The notes beneath the pieces are model-generated. The model had not been told where the DNA came from and made no database searches. It was given only the letters and a program-made list of their open reading frames with translations. The position numbers were made by a program, and so were the translations under genes. A DNA stretch of 36,653 bases from Azospirillum isscasi (GTDB taxonomy: Bacteria; Pseudomonadota; Alphaproteobacteria; Azospirillales; Azospirillaceae): positions 1 to 36,653 of the forward strand of contig NZ_JAUJFI010000048.1 of NCBI RefSeq assembly GCF_030849505.1, written 5' to 3'. This document shows positions 15,925 to 23,878 of the stretch, piece by piece (positions within the stretch are counted from its first letter, which is position 1; the number at the start of each line of letters is the position of its first letter).

Positions 15925-16347
15925 TCAATCCACGGCGGCGCTCTGCCGGTCCGCCCAGCTTTCGGCGATCCGCGGCAGGTTGAACTCGATCCAGTCGGCG
16001 AGGAGGCGCACCTTCTCCGCAGCCTCCTGTCCCAGCGGCGTCAGGCTGTAGTCCACATGCGGCGGCACCACGTCATGGGCGGTGCGGTTCACCATGCCGT
16101 CGGCTTCGAGCCATTGCAGCGTCTGCGCCAGCATCCGTTCGCTGACCCCGCCGATGGTGCGGCGCAGTTCGCTGAAGCGCAGCGTTCCGCCCTCCAGCGC
16201 GATCAGCACCAGAACGCCCCATCGGCTGGTGACGTGCTTCAGCACCTTCCGCGACGGGCAGGCCGCAGCCATCAGGTCGCCGCGCTGCATCCGCTCCGAC
16301 AGCGGCGGCGGGGTGTAGTCCTCATTTGGTTCCGGCATGGCCGTCAT
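15925..16347 (-). CDS. HxlR family regulator, probable quinone/redox sensor
   Basis: A 140-residue one-domain winged-helix regulator. The HxlR core is clear: CPSRKVLKHVTSRWGVLVLIAL, RFSELRRTIGGVSERMLAQTLQWLEADGMVNR, and VDYSLTPLGQEA. Cys30 is the only cysteine and sits at the N-terminal CPxRxVL position that in YodB/QorR/HypR-type members senses quinones or disulfide stress. It diverges from a QorB-like quinone reductase, the same arrangement as ytfG-ytfH in enteric bacteria, so the likely role is repression of that gene until oxidised. The ATG at 16347 is used; ATG at 16338 would be three codons shorter. Confidence 0.9.
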   Translation of the reverse strand: MTAMPEPNEDYTPPPLSERMQRGDLMAAACPSRKVLKHVTSRWGVLVLIALEGGTLRFSELRRTIGGVSERMLAQTLQWLEADGMVNRTAHDVVPPHVDYSLTPLGQEAAEKVRLLADWIEFNLPRIAESWADRQSAAVD

Positions 16348-16369
16348 CCCGCTGGAAAAAAATCTTCAC

Positions 16370-16393
16370 ACTTACATTTATGTACGTACTTAC
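16370..16393. promoter_or_regulatory. divergent promoter with direct ACTTAC repeats and GTACGTAC palindrome
   Basis: In the 109-bp gap between the HxlR-type gene and the quinone reductase, ACTTAC occurs at 16370-16375 and 16388-16393 (18 bp apart). The second overlaps a GTACGTAC palindrome (16382-16389). The block is AT-rich and central, as expected for an HxlR operator that controls both genes. Confidence 0.5.
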
Positions 16394-16456
16394 GAAAAAT
16401 AAGCAAGTGGCTTAGGTAGGTGGACACCATCCACTGCCAACGGGACACCCCTTCCA

Positions 16457-17302
16457 ATGACCATCGCCGTCACCGGTGCCACCGGCCAGCTTGGCCGCCT
16501 CGTCATCGCCCGCCTCAAGGAGACGGTTCCGGCCTCCGGCCTCGTCGCGCTGGCGCGCTCCCCCGCCAAGGCCGCCGATTTGGGGGTTGAGGTCCGTGAA
16601 GCCGATTACGGCAACCCGGACGCGCTCGCCCGCGCCCTGGCCGGCGTGGACACGCTGCTTCTGATTTCGTCGAACGAGATCGGCCAGCGCGCCGCGCAGC
16701 ACCGCAACGTCATCGGCGCCGCGAAGGCGGCGGGGGTGGCGCGGATCGTCTACACCAGCCTGCTCCACGCCGACCGCTCGCCGCTGAGCCTCGCCGACGA
16801 GCACCGGGTGACCGAGGAGGAACTGAAGGCGTCGGGCATTTCCTTCACCATCCTGCGCAACGGCTGGTACACGGAGAACCACACCGGTTCGGTCGGGGCG
16901 GCGCTGGCCGGGGGCGCCTTCATCGGCAGCGCGGGGGACGGGCGGATCTCCTCCGCAACGCGCGCCGACTACGCCGACGCCGCGGTGGCGGTGCTGACCG
17001 GGACCGGCCATGAGGGCAAGACCTACGAACTGGCCGGCGACACCGCCGTGACGCTTGGCGATCTGGCCGCCGAAATCTCCCGCCAGTCCGGCAAGGACAT
17101 CCCCTACCGGAACCTGCCGGAGGCCGACTACGCCGCCATCCTCGCCGGGTTCGGCCTTCCCGACGCCTTTGCGAAAGGAATCGCCTCCTGGGACGTGGAC
17201 GCGTCGAAGGGCGCGCTGTTCGACGACGGGCGCCAGCTTTCCACGCTGATCGGGCGTCCGACCACGCCGCTGTCCGCCGCCGTGGCCGCAGCCCTCGCCT
17301 GA
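16457..17302 (+). CDS. NAD(P)H-dependent quinone oxidoreductase-like protein (QorB/NmrA type)
   Basis: A 281-residue atypical short-chain dehydrogenase. The Rossmann nucleotide site TGATGQLGRLVIARL is at residues 6-20, and the first acidic switch appears in VREADYGNPDAL. VDTLLLISSNEIGQRAAQHRNVIGAAKAAGVARIVYTSLLHAD and FTILRNGWYTEN are the conserved QorB/NmrA blocks. Family members reduce quinones with NADPH to limit redox cycling. It is divergent from a single-cysteine HxlR regulator, supporting a role in quinone stress. No strong ribosome-binding site is visible upstream of the ATG. A bidirectional terminator follows and separates it from the RND pump operon coming from the other side. Confidence 0.9.
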   Translation: MTIAVTGATGQLGRLVIARLKETVPASGLVALARSPAKAADLGVEVREADYGNPDALARALAGVDTLLLISSNEIGQRAAQHRNVIGAAKAAGVARIVYTSLLHADRSPLSLADEHRVTEEELKASGISFTILRNGWYTENHTGSVGAALAGGAFIGSAGDGRISSATRADYADAAVAVLTGTGHEGKTYELAGDTAVTLGDLAAEISRQSGKDIPYRNLPEADYAAILAGFGLPDAFAKGIASWDVDASKGALFDDGRQLSTLIGRPTTPLSAAVAAALA

Positions 17303-17312
17303 CCGGCAAAGA

Positions 17313-17345
17313 AAACCCCCTCGCCTTTGCGGGGCGAGGGGGTTT
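17313..17345. terminator. bidirectional intrinsic terminator
   Basis: AAACCCCCTCGCC pairs perfectly with GGCGAGGGGGTTT across seven bases, with A residues on the left and T residues on the right. It lies between the convergent quinone reductase and RND permease genes and can end transcription from both sides. Confidence 0.9.
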
Positions 17346-17382
17346 GGAAAGGTTGCGCTGCGGTTTGGCGTTACTTTTGGCG

Positions 17383-20300
17383 TTACTGCGAGGCCGCCGC
17401 GATCTCCCGCGCGCGGCGGGACACCGACGCCGCGTAATGGTCCTTCGCCAGCACGGTGTAGACCGCCGGCAGGACGAACAGCGTGAACAGCGTGCCGATC
17501 AGCATGCCCGACACGATCACCAGACCGATGGAGAAGCGGCTGGCCGCACCGGCCCCGGCGGCGGTCAGCAGGGGCAGCAGGCCCACCACCATCGCCGCCG
17601 TGGTCATCAGGATCGGGCGCAGGCGGACGCGGGCCGCGTGCTCGATGGCGGTGCGGCGGTCCACCCGCTCGTTGATCTGCATCTCGCGGGCGAACTCCAC
17701 CATCAGGATGCCGTGCTTGCTGATCAGGCCGATCAGCGTCACCAGACCCACCTGGGTGTAGATGTTCATGGTGGACAGGCCGAAGAACAGCGGCAGCAGC
17801 GCCCCGCAGATCGACATCGGCACCGAGATCAGGATCACCAGCGGATCGCGCAAGCTCTCGAACTGGGCCGCCAGCACCAGATAGATGACCACCAGCGCGA
17901 AGGCGAAGGTGATCATGAGCTGGTTGCCCTCCGTCACGTACTGGCGCGATTCCGACAGGTAGGAATGGGCGAAGCCGGCGGGCAGGATCTCGCGGGCCTT
18001 CTGCTCCAGGAAATCCACGGCCTGCCCCATCGTCACCCCCGGCATCGGCACGGCGGAGAAGGTGGCGGAGGGAAGCTGGTTGTACTTGGTCAGGGCGTTC
18101 GGTTCCGTCGCCATCTCGATGGAGACGACGGTGGACAGCGGGACCTGCGCGCCGTTGCCCGCCGTGACGTAGTAGCGGGTCAGCGTCTCCGGCGTCAGGC
18201 GCTTGTCGCGCGGCACCTGCGGGATGACCTCGTAGGAGCGTCCGTTCAGGTTGAAGCGGTTGACGTAGTTGCCGCCCACCAGAACCGCCAGCGTGTCGCC
18301 GATCGACTGCATGGACAGGCCGAGGTCCGCCGCCTTGGAGCGGTCCACATGCAGCCGGACGACCGGGCTGTTGAACTGCAGGTCGCTGTCGGTGACGATG
18401 AACATGCCGCTTTCCATGGCGGCGGCCTTGATGCGCTCGATGGCGTCGTAGATGGTCTTGTAGTCGCCGGGGCTGTTGATGACCATCTGCACCGGCAGGC
18501 CGCCGGTGGAGCCGGGAAGGGCCGGCGGCGACACCAGGAAGATCTGCGTGCCGGCGACGTTGCCCAGTTCAGCCTGGACCAGCGGCTGAAGTTCCTTGGC
18601 GCTGCGGGTGCGCTCGTCCCACGGCTTCAGGATCATGCCGGCGAAGCCCTGCGTCACCGTCGGCATGCCGTTCAGGACGAAGCGGGTGTCGGTCTCCGGA
18701 TAATGGGTGAACACCTCGTCCATCTGGCGGCCATAGGCGTCCATGTAGTCGAGGTTGGCGTATTGCGGCCCCTTGGTGATGCCGAACAGGATGCCCTGGT
18801 CCTCCTCCGGCGCCAGCTCCGCCATGGTGTTGGCGAAGAGGAAGCCGACGCTGAGCAGAACGCCGAAGCCGAACAGCAGGGTCGCCGCCCGGTAGTCCAG
18901 CGCGCCGGCCAGCCGCCGCCCGTACCAGCCGGCCAGCCGCTCGAACGTCCGGTCCAAGAAGTGGGCGAAGCGTCCCTCGTTCATGTTCGACGTCAGCAGG
19001 AGGGAGCACATCATCGGCGTCAGCGTCAGCGCCACCACGCCGGAGATGATGACCGACCCCGCCAGCGTGAAGGCGAATTCGCGGAACAGCGCGCCGGTCA
19101 GCCCGCCGAGGAAGCCGATGGGCGCGTAGACCGCGGCCAGCGTGATGGTCATGGAGATGACCGGCCCGATGATCTCCCGCGCGCCGATCAGGGCCGATTC
19201 GACGGGCGACTTGCCTTCCTCCAGATGGCGGTGGACGTTCTCCACCACCACGATGGCGTCGTCCACCACGAGGCCGATGGCCAGCACCATGGCGAGCAGG
19301 GTCAGCAGGTTCAGGCTGAAGCCCATGGCCAGCATGATCGTCGCCGCACCCACGATGGACAGCGGGATGGTCACGATGGGGATCAGCACCGACCGGAAGG
19401 ACCCCAGGAACAGGAAGATCACCACGATGACGATGCCGACCGCTTCGAGCAGCGTCTTCTGCACCTCGTCGATCGACGCCTGGATGAAGCGCGTCGAGTC
19501 GTAGACGATCTCCATCTTCAGCGACGGCGGCAGGTTGCGCTGAAGCTCCGGCACCAGCTTGCGGATGTCCTCCACGATGGTCAGCGGGTTGCCGGTGGGG
19601 GTGGAGTTGATGCCGATGAAGATGGCCTGCTGGCCGTTCATCGACACGCTGGCGTCGGAGCTTTGCGCGCCCAGCTCCACCTGGGCGATGTCCTTCATGC
19701 GGACCAGCGCGCCGTCCTTGGACTTCACCACCATCTGCCGGAACTGCTCCACGTCGGTCAGGCCGGTGTTGGTGGTGATGTTGGAGACGACGAAGACGCC
19801 CTTGGTCTGGCCGGGGGCGGACTGGTAGTTGTTGGCCTGGATCGCCGCCCGCACGTCCGCCGCGGCGATGTTGCGCGCCGCCATCCGGTCCGGGTCCAGC
19901 CAGACGCGCATGGCGAAGGTCTGCCCGCCCAGGATCTGGGCCTCCGCGACGCCGGACACGGTGGACAGCAGCGGCTGCACCACGCGCGTCAGATAGTCGG
20001 AAATGGCCGCGCCGGACAGCTCCGCGCTGGCGAAGCCCATGTAGAGGATGGAGGTCGTCTCGCCCGTGGATTTCAGGATCACGGGGTCGTTGGCCTCGCG
20101 CGGAAGCTGGTATTTGACCTGCTGCACCTTCGACATCACGTCGGTCATCGCGACGTTGGGGTTGAAGTTCAGCCGGATGTAGGCGGTGACGAGGCTCACC
20201 CCCTGGGTGGAGGAGGAGGTGATGTAGTCGATGCCTTCCGCCGTCGCCACCGCCTGCTCGATGGGCGTCGTGATGAAGCCCTGCATCAGGTCGGGGGAGG

Positions 20301-20460
20301 CGCCGGGGTAGGAGGTGGTGATGGTGATGACGGTGTTCTGAAGCTCCGGATACTGGCGGATCGGCAGATCCGTCAGCGACCGGACGCCGACCAGCAGGAT
20401 CAGCAGGCTGACCACCAGCGCCAGGACCGGCCGCCGGATGAAGATGTCGGTGAATGACAT
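17383..20460 (-). CDS. RND multidrug efflux pump, inner-membrane permease (HAE1 family)
   Basis: A 1025-residue proton-driven drug exporter of the AcrB/MexB family. N-terminal MSFTDIFIRRPVLALVVSLL is typical. The proton relay is complete: adjacent Asp400-Asp401 in AIGLVVDDAIVVVEN (TM4) and the lysine of LISKHGILMVEFA (TM10). Repeated halves carry the two large periplasmic loops, and QYPELQNTVITITTSYPGASPDLMQ marks the pore domain. The ATG at 20460 lies ten bases after the adaptor gene stop and GAGGA precedes it. It is the last gene of a TetR-adaptor-permease operon and ends near the bidirectional terminator. No outer-membrane channel gene is present, so a TolC-like partner must come from elsewhere. 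Confidence 0.96.
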   Translation of the reverse strand: MSFTDIFIRRPVLALVVSLLILLVGVRSLTDLPIRQYPELQNTVITITTSYPGASPDLMQGFITTPIEQAVATAEGIDYITSSSTQGVSLVTAYIRLNFNPNVAMTDVMSKVQQVKYQLPREANDPVILKSTGETTSILYMGFASAELSGAAISDYLTRVVQPLLSTVSGVAEAQILGGQTFAMRVWLDPDRMAARNIAAADVRAAIQANNYQSAPGQTKGVFVVSNITTNTGLTDVEQFRQMVVKSKDGALVRMKDIAQVELGAQSSDASVSMNGQQAIFIGINSTPTGNPLTIVEDIRKLVPELQRNLPPSLKMEIVYDSTRFIQASIDEVQKTLLEAVGIVIVVIFLFLGSFRSVLIPIVTIPLSIVGAATIMLAMGFSLNLLTLLAMVLAIGLVVDDAIVVVENVHRHLEEGKSPVESALIGAREIIGPVISMTITLAAVYAPIGFLGGLTGALFREFAFTLAGSVIISGVVALTLTPMMCSLLLTSNMNEGRFAHFLDRTFERLAGWYGRRLAGALDYRAATLLFGFGVLLSVGFLFANTMAELAPEEDQGILFGITKGPQYANLDYMDAYGRQMDEVFTHYPETDTRFVLNGMPTVTQGFAGMILKPWDERTRSAKELQPLVQAELGNVAGTQIFLVSPPALPGSTGGLPVQMVINSPGDYKTIYDAIERIKAAAMESGMFIVTDSDLQFNSPVVRLHVDRSKAADLGLSMQSIGDTLAVLVGGNYVNRFNLNGRSYEVIPQVPRDKRLTPETLTRYYVTAGNGAQVPLSTVVSIEMATEPNALTKYNQLPSATFSAVPMPGVTMGQAVDFLEQKAREILPAGFAHSYLSESRQYVTEGNQLMITFAFALVVIYLVLAAQFESLRDPLVILISVPMSICGALLPLFFGLSTMNIYTQVGLVTLIGLISKHGILMVEFAREMQINERVDRRTAIEHAARVRLRPILMTTAAMVVGLLPLLTAAGAGAASRFSIGLVIVSGMLIGTLFTLFVLPAVYTVLAKDHYAASVSRRAREIAAASQ

Positions 20461-20470
20461 GGCCGGGTCC

Positions 20471-21667
20471 TCAGTTGCGCGGAACGGTCTGCGGCGGCAC
20501 CAGCGCGCTCGCTTCCGTCGGCACCACGGCGGCACCGTTGTTCAGCTTGAGCTGGCCGGAGGACACCACCCGGTCGCCGGGCTTCACCCCGTCCAGGATC
20601 TCCACCTTGTTGTCGAACCGGTCGCCGGTCTTCACCGGGACGCGGTTGACCACGAAGCCGTCCTTGCCCTCGGCGTCCTTCTGGGCGGCGACGACGAAGA
20701 CGCTGTCGCCGTAGACCGTGTAGTCCACCGCGGTTTCCGGAACGACGATGCGGTTCGGGGCCGGCGGCTGGACGACGCGGATGTTGGCGAACATGCCGGG
20801 CAGCAGCTTGCGCTCCGGATTTTGCAGCGTGGCGCGCACCTTGATGGCGCGGGTGTCCGGGCTGACCTGCGGCTCGATGGTCGAGATCACCGCGTTGAAG
20901 CTGGTGCCGGGGGCGGCGTCGGCGGTGATCAGCACCGGCTGGCCGATGCGGATCTGGTTCAGCGCCTGCTCGGGCAGGGTGAAGTCCGCGAACAGGTTGG
21001 ACAGGTCGGTCAGCGTGACGATCGGGCCGCCGGCGCTGACATATTCGCCGACGTTGATCTGCCGGATGCCCAGGTCGCCGTCGAAGGGGGCGCGGATCAG
21101 CTTCTGGGCGATCAGCGCCTCGGTCTTCTTGATGTTGGCGTTGGCCTCGTCGAGCTGGGCCTGGTTCTGGTCCACGGTCACCTGCGGGCCGGCCTGGTTG
21201 CGCAGCAGGTTGCGGGCGCGCTCCAGGTTGTTCTCCGCCAGCTTCGCCTGGGCGCGGTAGGCCAGCAGGTCCGCCTGCTCGGTGGCGTCGTTGAGCTGCA
21301 CCAGCGGCGCGCCGGCCTTCACGCGGGCGCCCGATTCGAAGGAGATCTGGGTCACCCGCCCGACCACCTCCGGCGCCACCGTCACCTGCCGGCTGGCGGT
21401 CAGGGTGCCGATGGCGGTGGTGTATTTGGGGACGGACTGCGCCGTCGCCTCGGCGACCGAGACGGGGGTCGGCGGCGGCTTGTTGCCGGCGAAGAAGTCG
21501 GCGATGGCCTTCTGCCGGAAATTGTTGAAGGCGTAGAGCCCGCCGAGCAGCAGGGCCAGGATCACGGCCATCAGGACGATGCGGAAAGCCAGCCGCCCGC
21601 GGGTGACCGGACGGCGTGCGGTGGTCCGCTCTGGCGCGTGAGCGGAATGGTCGGTGTCACTCGTCAC
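20471..21667 (-). CDS. RND efflux periplasmic adaptor (membrane fusion protein)
   Basis: A 398-residue adaptor linking the RND permease to an outer-membrane channel. One N-terminal membrane anchor (LAFRIVLMAVILALLLGGLYAF, residues about 26-47) replaces the lipid anchor of AcrA. The split lipoyl domain (TVAPEVVGRVTQISFESGARVKAGAPLVQLND ... IRAPFDGDLGIRQINVGEYVSAG) flanks an alpha-helical hairpin (QADLLAYRAQAKLAENNLERARNLL). A beta-barrel and membrane-proximal domain follow. It starts at GTG 21667, inside the end of the TetR gene (11-base overlap), with AGG upstream, so it is translationally coupled to the repressor. The permease gene follows after ten bases. Confidence 0.95.
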   Translation of the reverse strand: MTSDTDHSAHAPERTTARRPVTRGRLAFRIVLMAVILALLLGGLYAFNNFRQKAIADFFAGNKPPPTPVSVAEATAQSVPKYTTAIGTLTASRQVTVAPEVVGRVTQISFESGARVKAGAPLVQLNDATEQADLLAYRAQAKLAENNLERARNLLRNQAGPQVTVDQNQAQLDEANANIKKTEALIAQKLIRAPFDGDLGIRQINVGEYVSAGGPIVTLTDLSNLFADFTLPEQALNQIRIGQPVLITADAAPGTSFNAVISTIEPQVSPDTRAIKVRATLQNPERKLLPGMFANIRVVQPPAPNRIVVPETAVDYTVYGDSVFVVAAQKDAEGKDGFVVNRVPVKTGDRFDNKVEILDGVKPGDRVVSSGQLKLNNGAAVVPTEASALVPPQTVPRN

Positions 21668-22385
21668 GATCAGCCTCTCTCGAACAGGTCGGTTCTGGTT
21701 TTGATGCCGGGTTTGATGATTGGTTGCACTGCAACGACCGCGTGTAAAGAGCGACCGCTTCCTCCTTCAGGCCGAGACCGCGGAGAATGAAGGCGACCGC
21801 TTCGGGGACCGTCGTCCGCGGATCGGCCAGGGAGGGCACGACCGGCGTCGGGGGAAGGTGAATGGTGGCCAGCGTGGACCCCAGCATTTCCGCCATCCAG
21901 AAGGCGTTCTCCGTCACCAGCGCCGAAGGGACGAGGTCCCCGGCGCCGCGGGCGGCGTGCAGCGAGGCCACAAAGGGTGGGGCGATGTGCTCCGACATCC
22001 AGCGGCTCACCATGTGGGCGAACTCCCCGTCCTCCAGCAGGCTCATGAAATAGAGGCGGTAGCGGGGAAGCAGGTTGTCCCGGTCGCCGGGCAGGTCCTC
22101 GACGTAGCAGCTCACCATCGCCTGGACGTAGGCGGCCAGCGTGGCCGTGCTGGGCGGCATGGCCAGAAGCTGCGCCAGTTCCTCGTCCCCGTCCACGCAG
22201 GAGCGGAAGATCGCCTCGTAGAGGGCCGCCTTGCTGGGGAAGTGCTTGAAGATCAGCGCCTCCGACACGCCGGCGGCCTGGGCGATCTCCTTCGTGGTGG
22301 TGGCGGCGAATCCCTTGCGCGCGAACAGCGGAAGGGCCGCGTCGATGATCGCCGCGCGCCGGGCCGAGTTGTCCAGCCGTCCCAT
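21657..22385 (-). CDS. TetR family repressor of the RND efflux operon
   Basis: A 242-residue regulator. The N-terminal HTH is canonical: AIIDAALPLFARKGFAATTTKEIAQAAGVSEALIFKHFPSKAALYEAIF. The C-terminal ligand domain is unspecific, as usual. It is the first gene of the pump operon and its stop overlaps the adaptor start. A perfect 8+4+8 palindrome 18 bp upstream of the ATG is the likely operator, so it should repress itself and the pump until a drug-like ligand binds. The C-terminal tail (SNPASKPEPTCSREADRDE) is polar and longer than in typical 190-210 residue members. Confidence 0.94.
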   Translation of the reverse strand: MGRLDNSARRAAIIDAALPLFARKGFAATTTKEIAQAAGVSEALIFKHFPSKAALYEAIFRSCVDGDEELAQLLAMPPSTATLAAYVQAMVSCYVEDLPGDRDNLLPRYRLYFMSLLEDGEFAHMVSRWMSEHIAPPFVASLHAARGAGDLVPSALVTENAFWMAEMLGSTLATIHLPPTPVVPSLADPRTTVPEAVAFILRGLGLKEEAVALYTRSLQCNQSSNPASKPEPTCSREADRDE

Positions 22386-22789
22386 GATTAACCTTATTGC
22401 ATAAGTGAGTACTAACTCACTTTGTCCGGGCTGGTGATACCACGGTGTGGTGAGGCTGTCCAGAAGGGTTCATGCGGCGACCGGCAAACGCCTCTTCCGG
22501 AGCGGGTGCCCCTCGTCCGGGGGTGATGGCGGACAGGTTGACGTGCGGTCTGATCATACGAACACGAATATTCCACCCCGCCCCGTCTGCGCCGGAACGA
22601 CTACCGCAAAAGTCCTGCACCCGATCGGACGGGGAAAACCGGCGAATCCAGGGGCATTCCTTTGGGATCGAACTTTCACGCATCACTCCCATTCACATTG
22701 GACCGGGGCGCGTCACTTCTTTTCCATCTCCGGGGGCGGATGTGACCAATTTTCCGGGACCAATCTTCTGTGGGGGCGGGCCATTGGCC
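22386..22789. other. 404-bp divergent intergenic region
   Basis: Besides the TetR operator at its left end, I see no gene or clear RNA element. A reading frame in phase with the pyruvyl transferase extends left to an ATG at 22472, but the residues it would add are proline- and arginine-rich with no domain character, so I treat it as noncoding leader and promoter. Confidence 0.5.
22403..22422. promoter_or_regulatory. TetR operator-like palindrome upstream of the efflux operon
   Basis: AAGTGAGT-ACTA-ACTCACTT is a perfect inverted repeat of eight-base arms, centred 27 bp upstream of the TetR start codon. Size, symmetry and position are as expected for an autoregulatory TetR-family site overlapping the promoter. 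Confidence 0.75.
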
Positions 22790-23806
22790 ATGGATACGTG
22801 GTGTTATGACGGCGGTGCCGGGGGGCGCGCGGCCGCCGGGTCCGCCGACGGGTCTTCGGGCCTCTGGCTGGACCCGGACCTTGCGGCCCTGGAGGCGCTG
22901 TCGCTGCGGGTGCGGGATGCGGTCCTGCCGCATCTCGGCAGCGGCCCCGCCGTCTATGCGGACATTCCGGTCCATCTGAACGTCGGGGATCTGCTGATCA
23001 ACCAGGCCGCGGAAGCCCTGTTCACCGACGGTGGGGTGGACATCCGGGAGCGGGTGACGCTGGGCAACGCCCGGCGCCTGCTGCGCCGCCGGCGCGACGG
23101 GCAGGCGGCGATCCTGCTGCACGGCGGCGGCAATTTCGGCGATCTCTACCCCCATCACGAGCTGTTCCGGCAGAAGGTGCTGGAGAGCTTTCCGGCAAGC
23201 CGGATCGTGCTGCTGCCGCAGACCGTCTACTATCGCGATCACGACCGGCTTCGCCACGACATGAAGCGCTGGGCGGCGCACCGCGATCTGGTCTTCATGG
23301 CGCGGGACGCCCCGTCGCTCGATCTGGTGCGGCCCTTTCTGGGAGAGCGGGCGATCCAGGTGCCGGACCTCGCCCATTACCTGACCCGTTATCCGGCGCG
23401 GCTGACGCCGGCCCGGTCCGCCCACGACACGACGCTGCTGGTGATGGCCCGGCGCGATCAGGAATGCGCGGGGCGCCACTGGCTGCGCCAGGACTCGCCG
23501 GTCTTCGACTGGGAGGATCTGTGCGGGCCGGAGGACTTCGCCGGTTACGCGCTGGCCGCCCGGCTGGTCCGGCTGGACGATGCGGTGCCGCTCCCCGCCG
23601 ATCCGTTGCGGAGCTGGTATCCCATCCGCGACCGGCTGATCCGCAAGGCCGTGGCCCATTTCGGCGCGGCCAACGCCGTGGTCACCAACCGCCTGCACGG
23701 GATGCTGCTGGCGCTGATGATGGGGCTGCCGGTGCAGGTGCGCGACAACTCCTACGGAAAGCTGACCAACTACATCGACAGTTGGCCGATGGGGTGGAAA
23801 CGATAG
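22790..23806 (+). CDS. polysaccharide pyruvyl transferase family protein
   Basis: A 338-residue protein of the PS_pyruv_trans fold (GumL/ExoV-like, GT-B-like), which transfers pyruvate ketals from phosphoenolpyruvate to sugars in exopolysaccharides. Supporting blocks: DIPVHLNVGDLLINQAAEALF near the N-terminus, ILLHGGGNFGDLYPHHELFRQKVL, RIVLLPQTVYYRD, and the highly conserved C-terminal AVVTNRLHGMLLALMMGLPVQVRDNSYGK, which carries the RLHG motif. The ATG at 22790 follows GGGGGCGGG. A PP-loop ATPase gene follows 72 bp downstream on the same strand, and the two may form a surface-polysaccharide or glycan-tailoring pair. No glycosyltransferases lie nearby, so the acceptor is unknown. Confidence 0.88.
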   Translation: MDTWCYDGGAGGRAAAGSADGSSGLWLDPDLAALEALSLRVRDAVLPHLGSGPAVYADIPVHLNVGDLLINQAAEALFTDGGVDIRERVTLGNARRLLRRRRDGQAAILLHGGGNFGDLYPHHELFRQKVLESFPASRIVLLPQTVYYRDHDRLRHDMKRWAAHRDLVFMARDAPSLDLVRPFLGERAIQVPDLAHYLTRYPARLTPARSAHDTTLLVMARRDQECAGRHWLRQDSPVFDWEDLCGPEDFAGYALAARLVRLDDAVPLPADPLRSWYPIRDRLIRKAVAHFGAANAVVTNRLHGMLLALMMGLPVQVRDNSYGKLTNYIDSWPMGWKR

Positions 23807-23878
23807 GGGGCCGGGAACGATAAGGCTCCGCAACCGTCTGTCCTTCCGGACCATGGATTGAAGGAGGCGTCGCGGAGC

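Noticed and set aside
17344-20457. A 1037-codon open frame on the plus strand opposite the RND permease
   Set aside because: It is antisense to a clear HAE1 permease, rich in His, Asp, Gln and Arg, and has no domain; GC-rich DNA leaves antisense frames open.
22472-22789. N-terminal extension of the pyruvyl transferase to an ATG at 22472
   Set aside because: The added residues are Pro/Arg/Gly-rich and domain-free, while the ATG at 22790 has a purine-rich site and starts at the conserved part.
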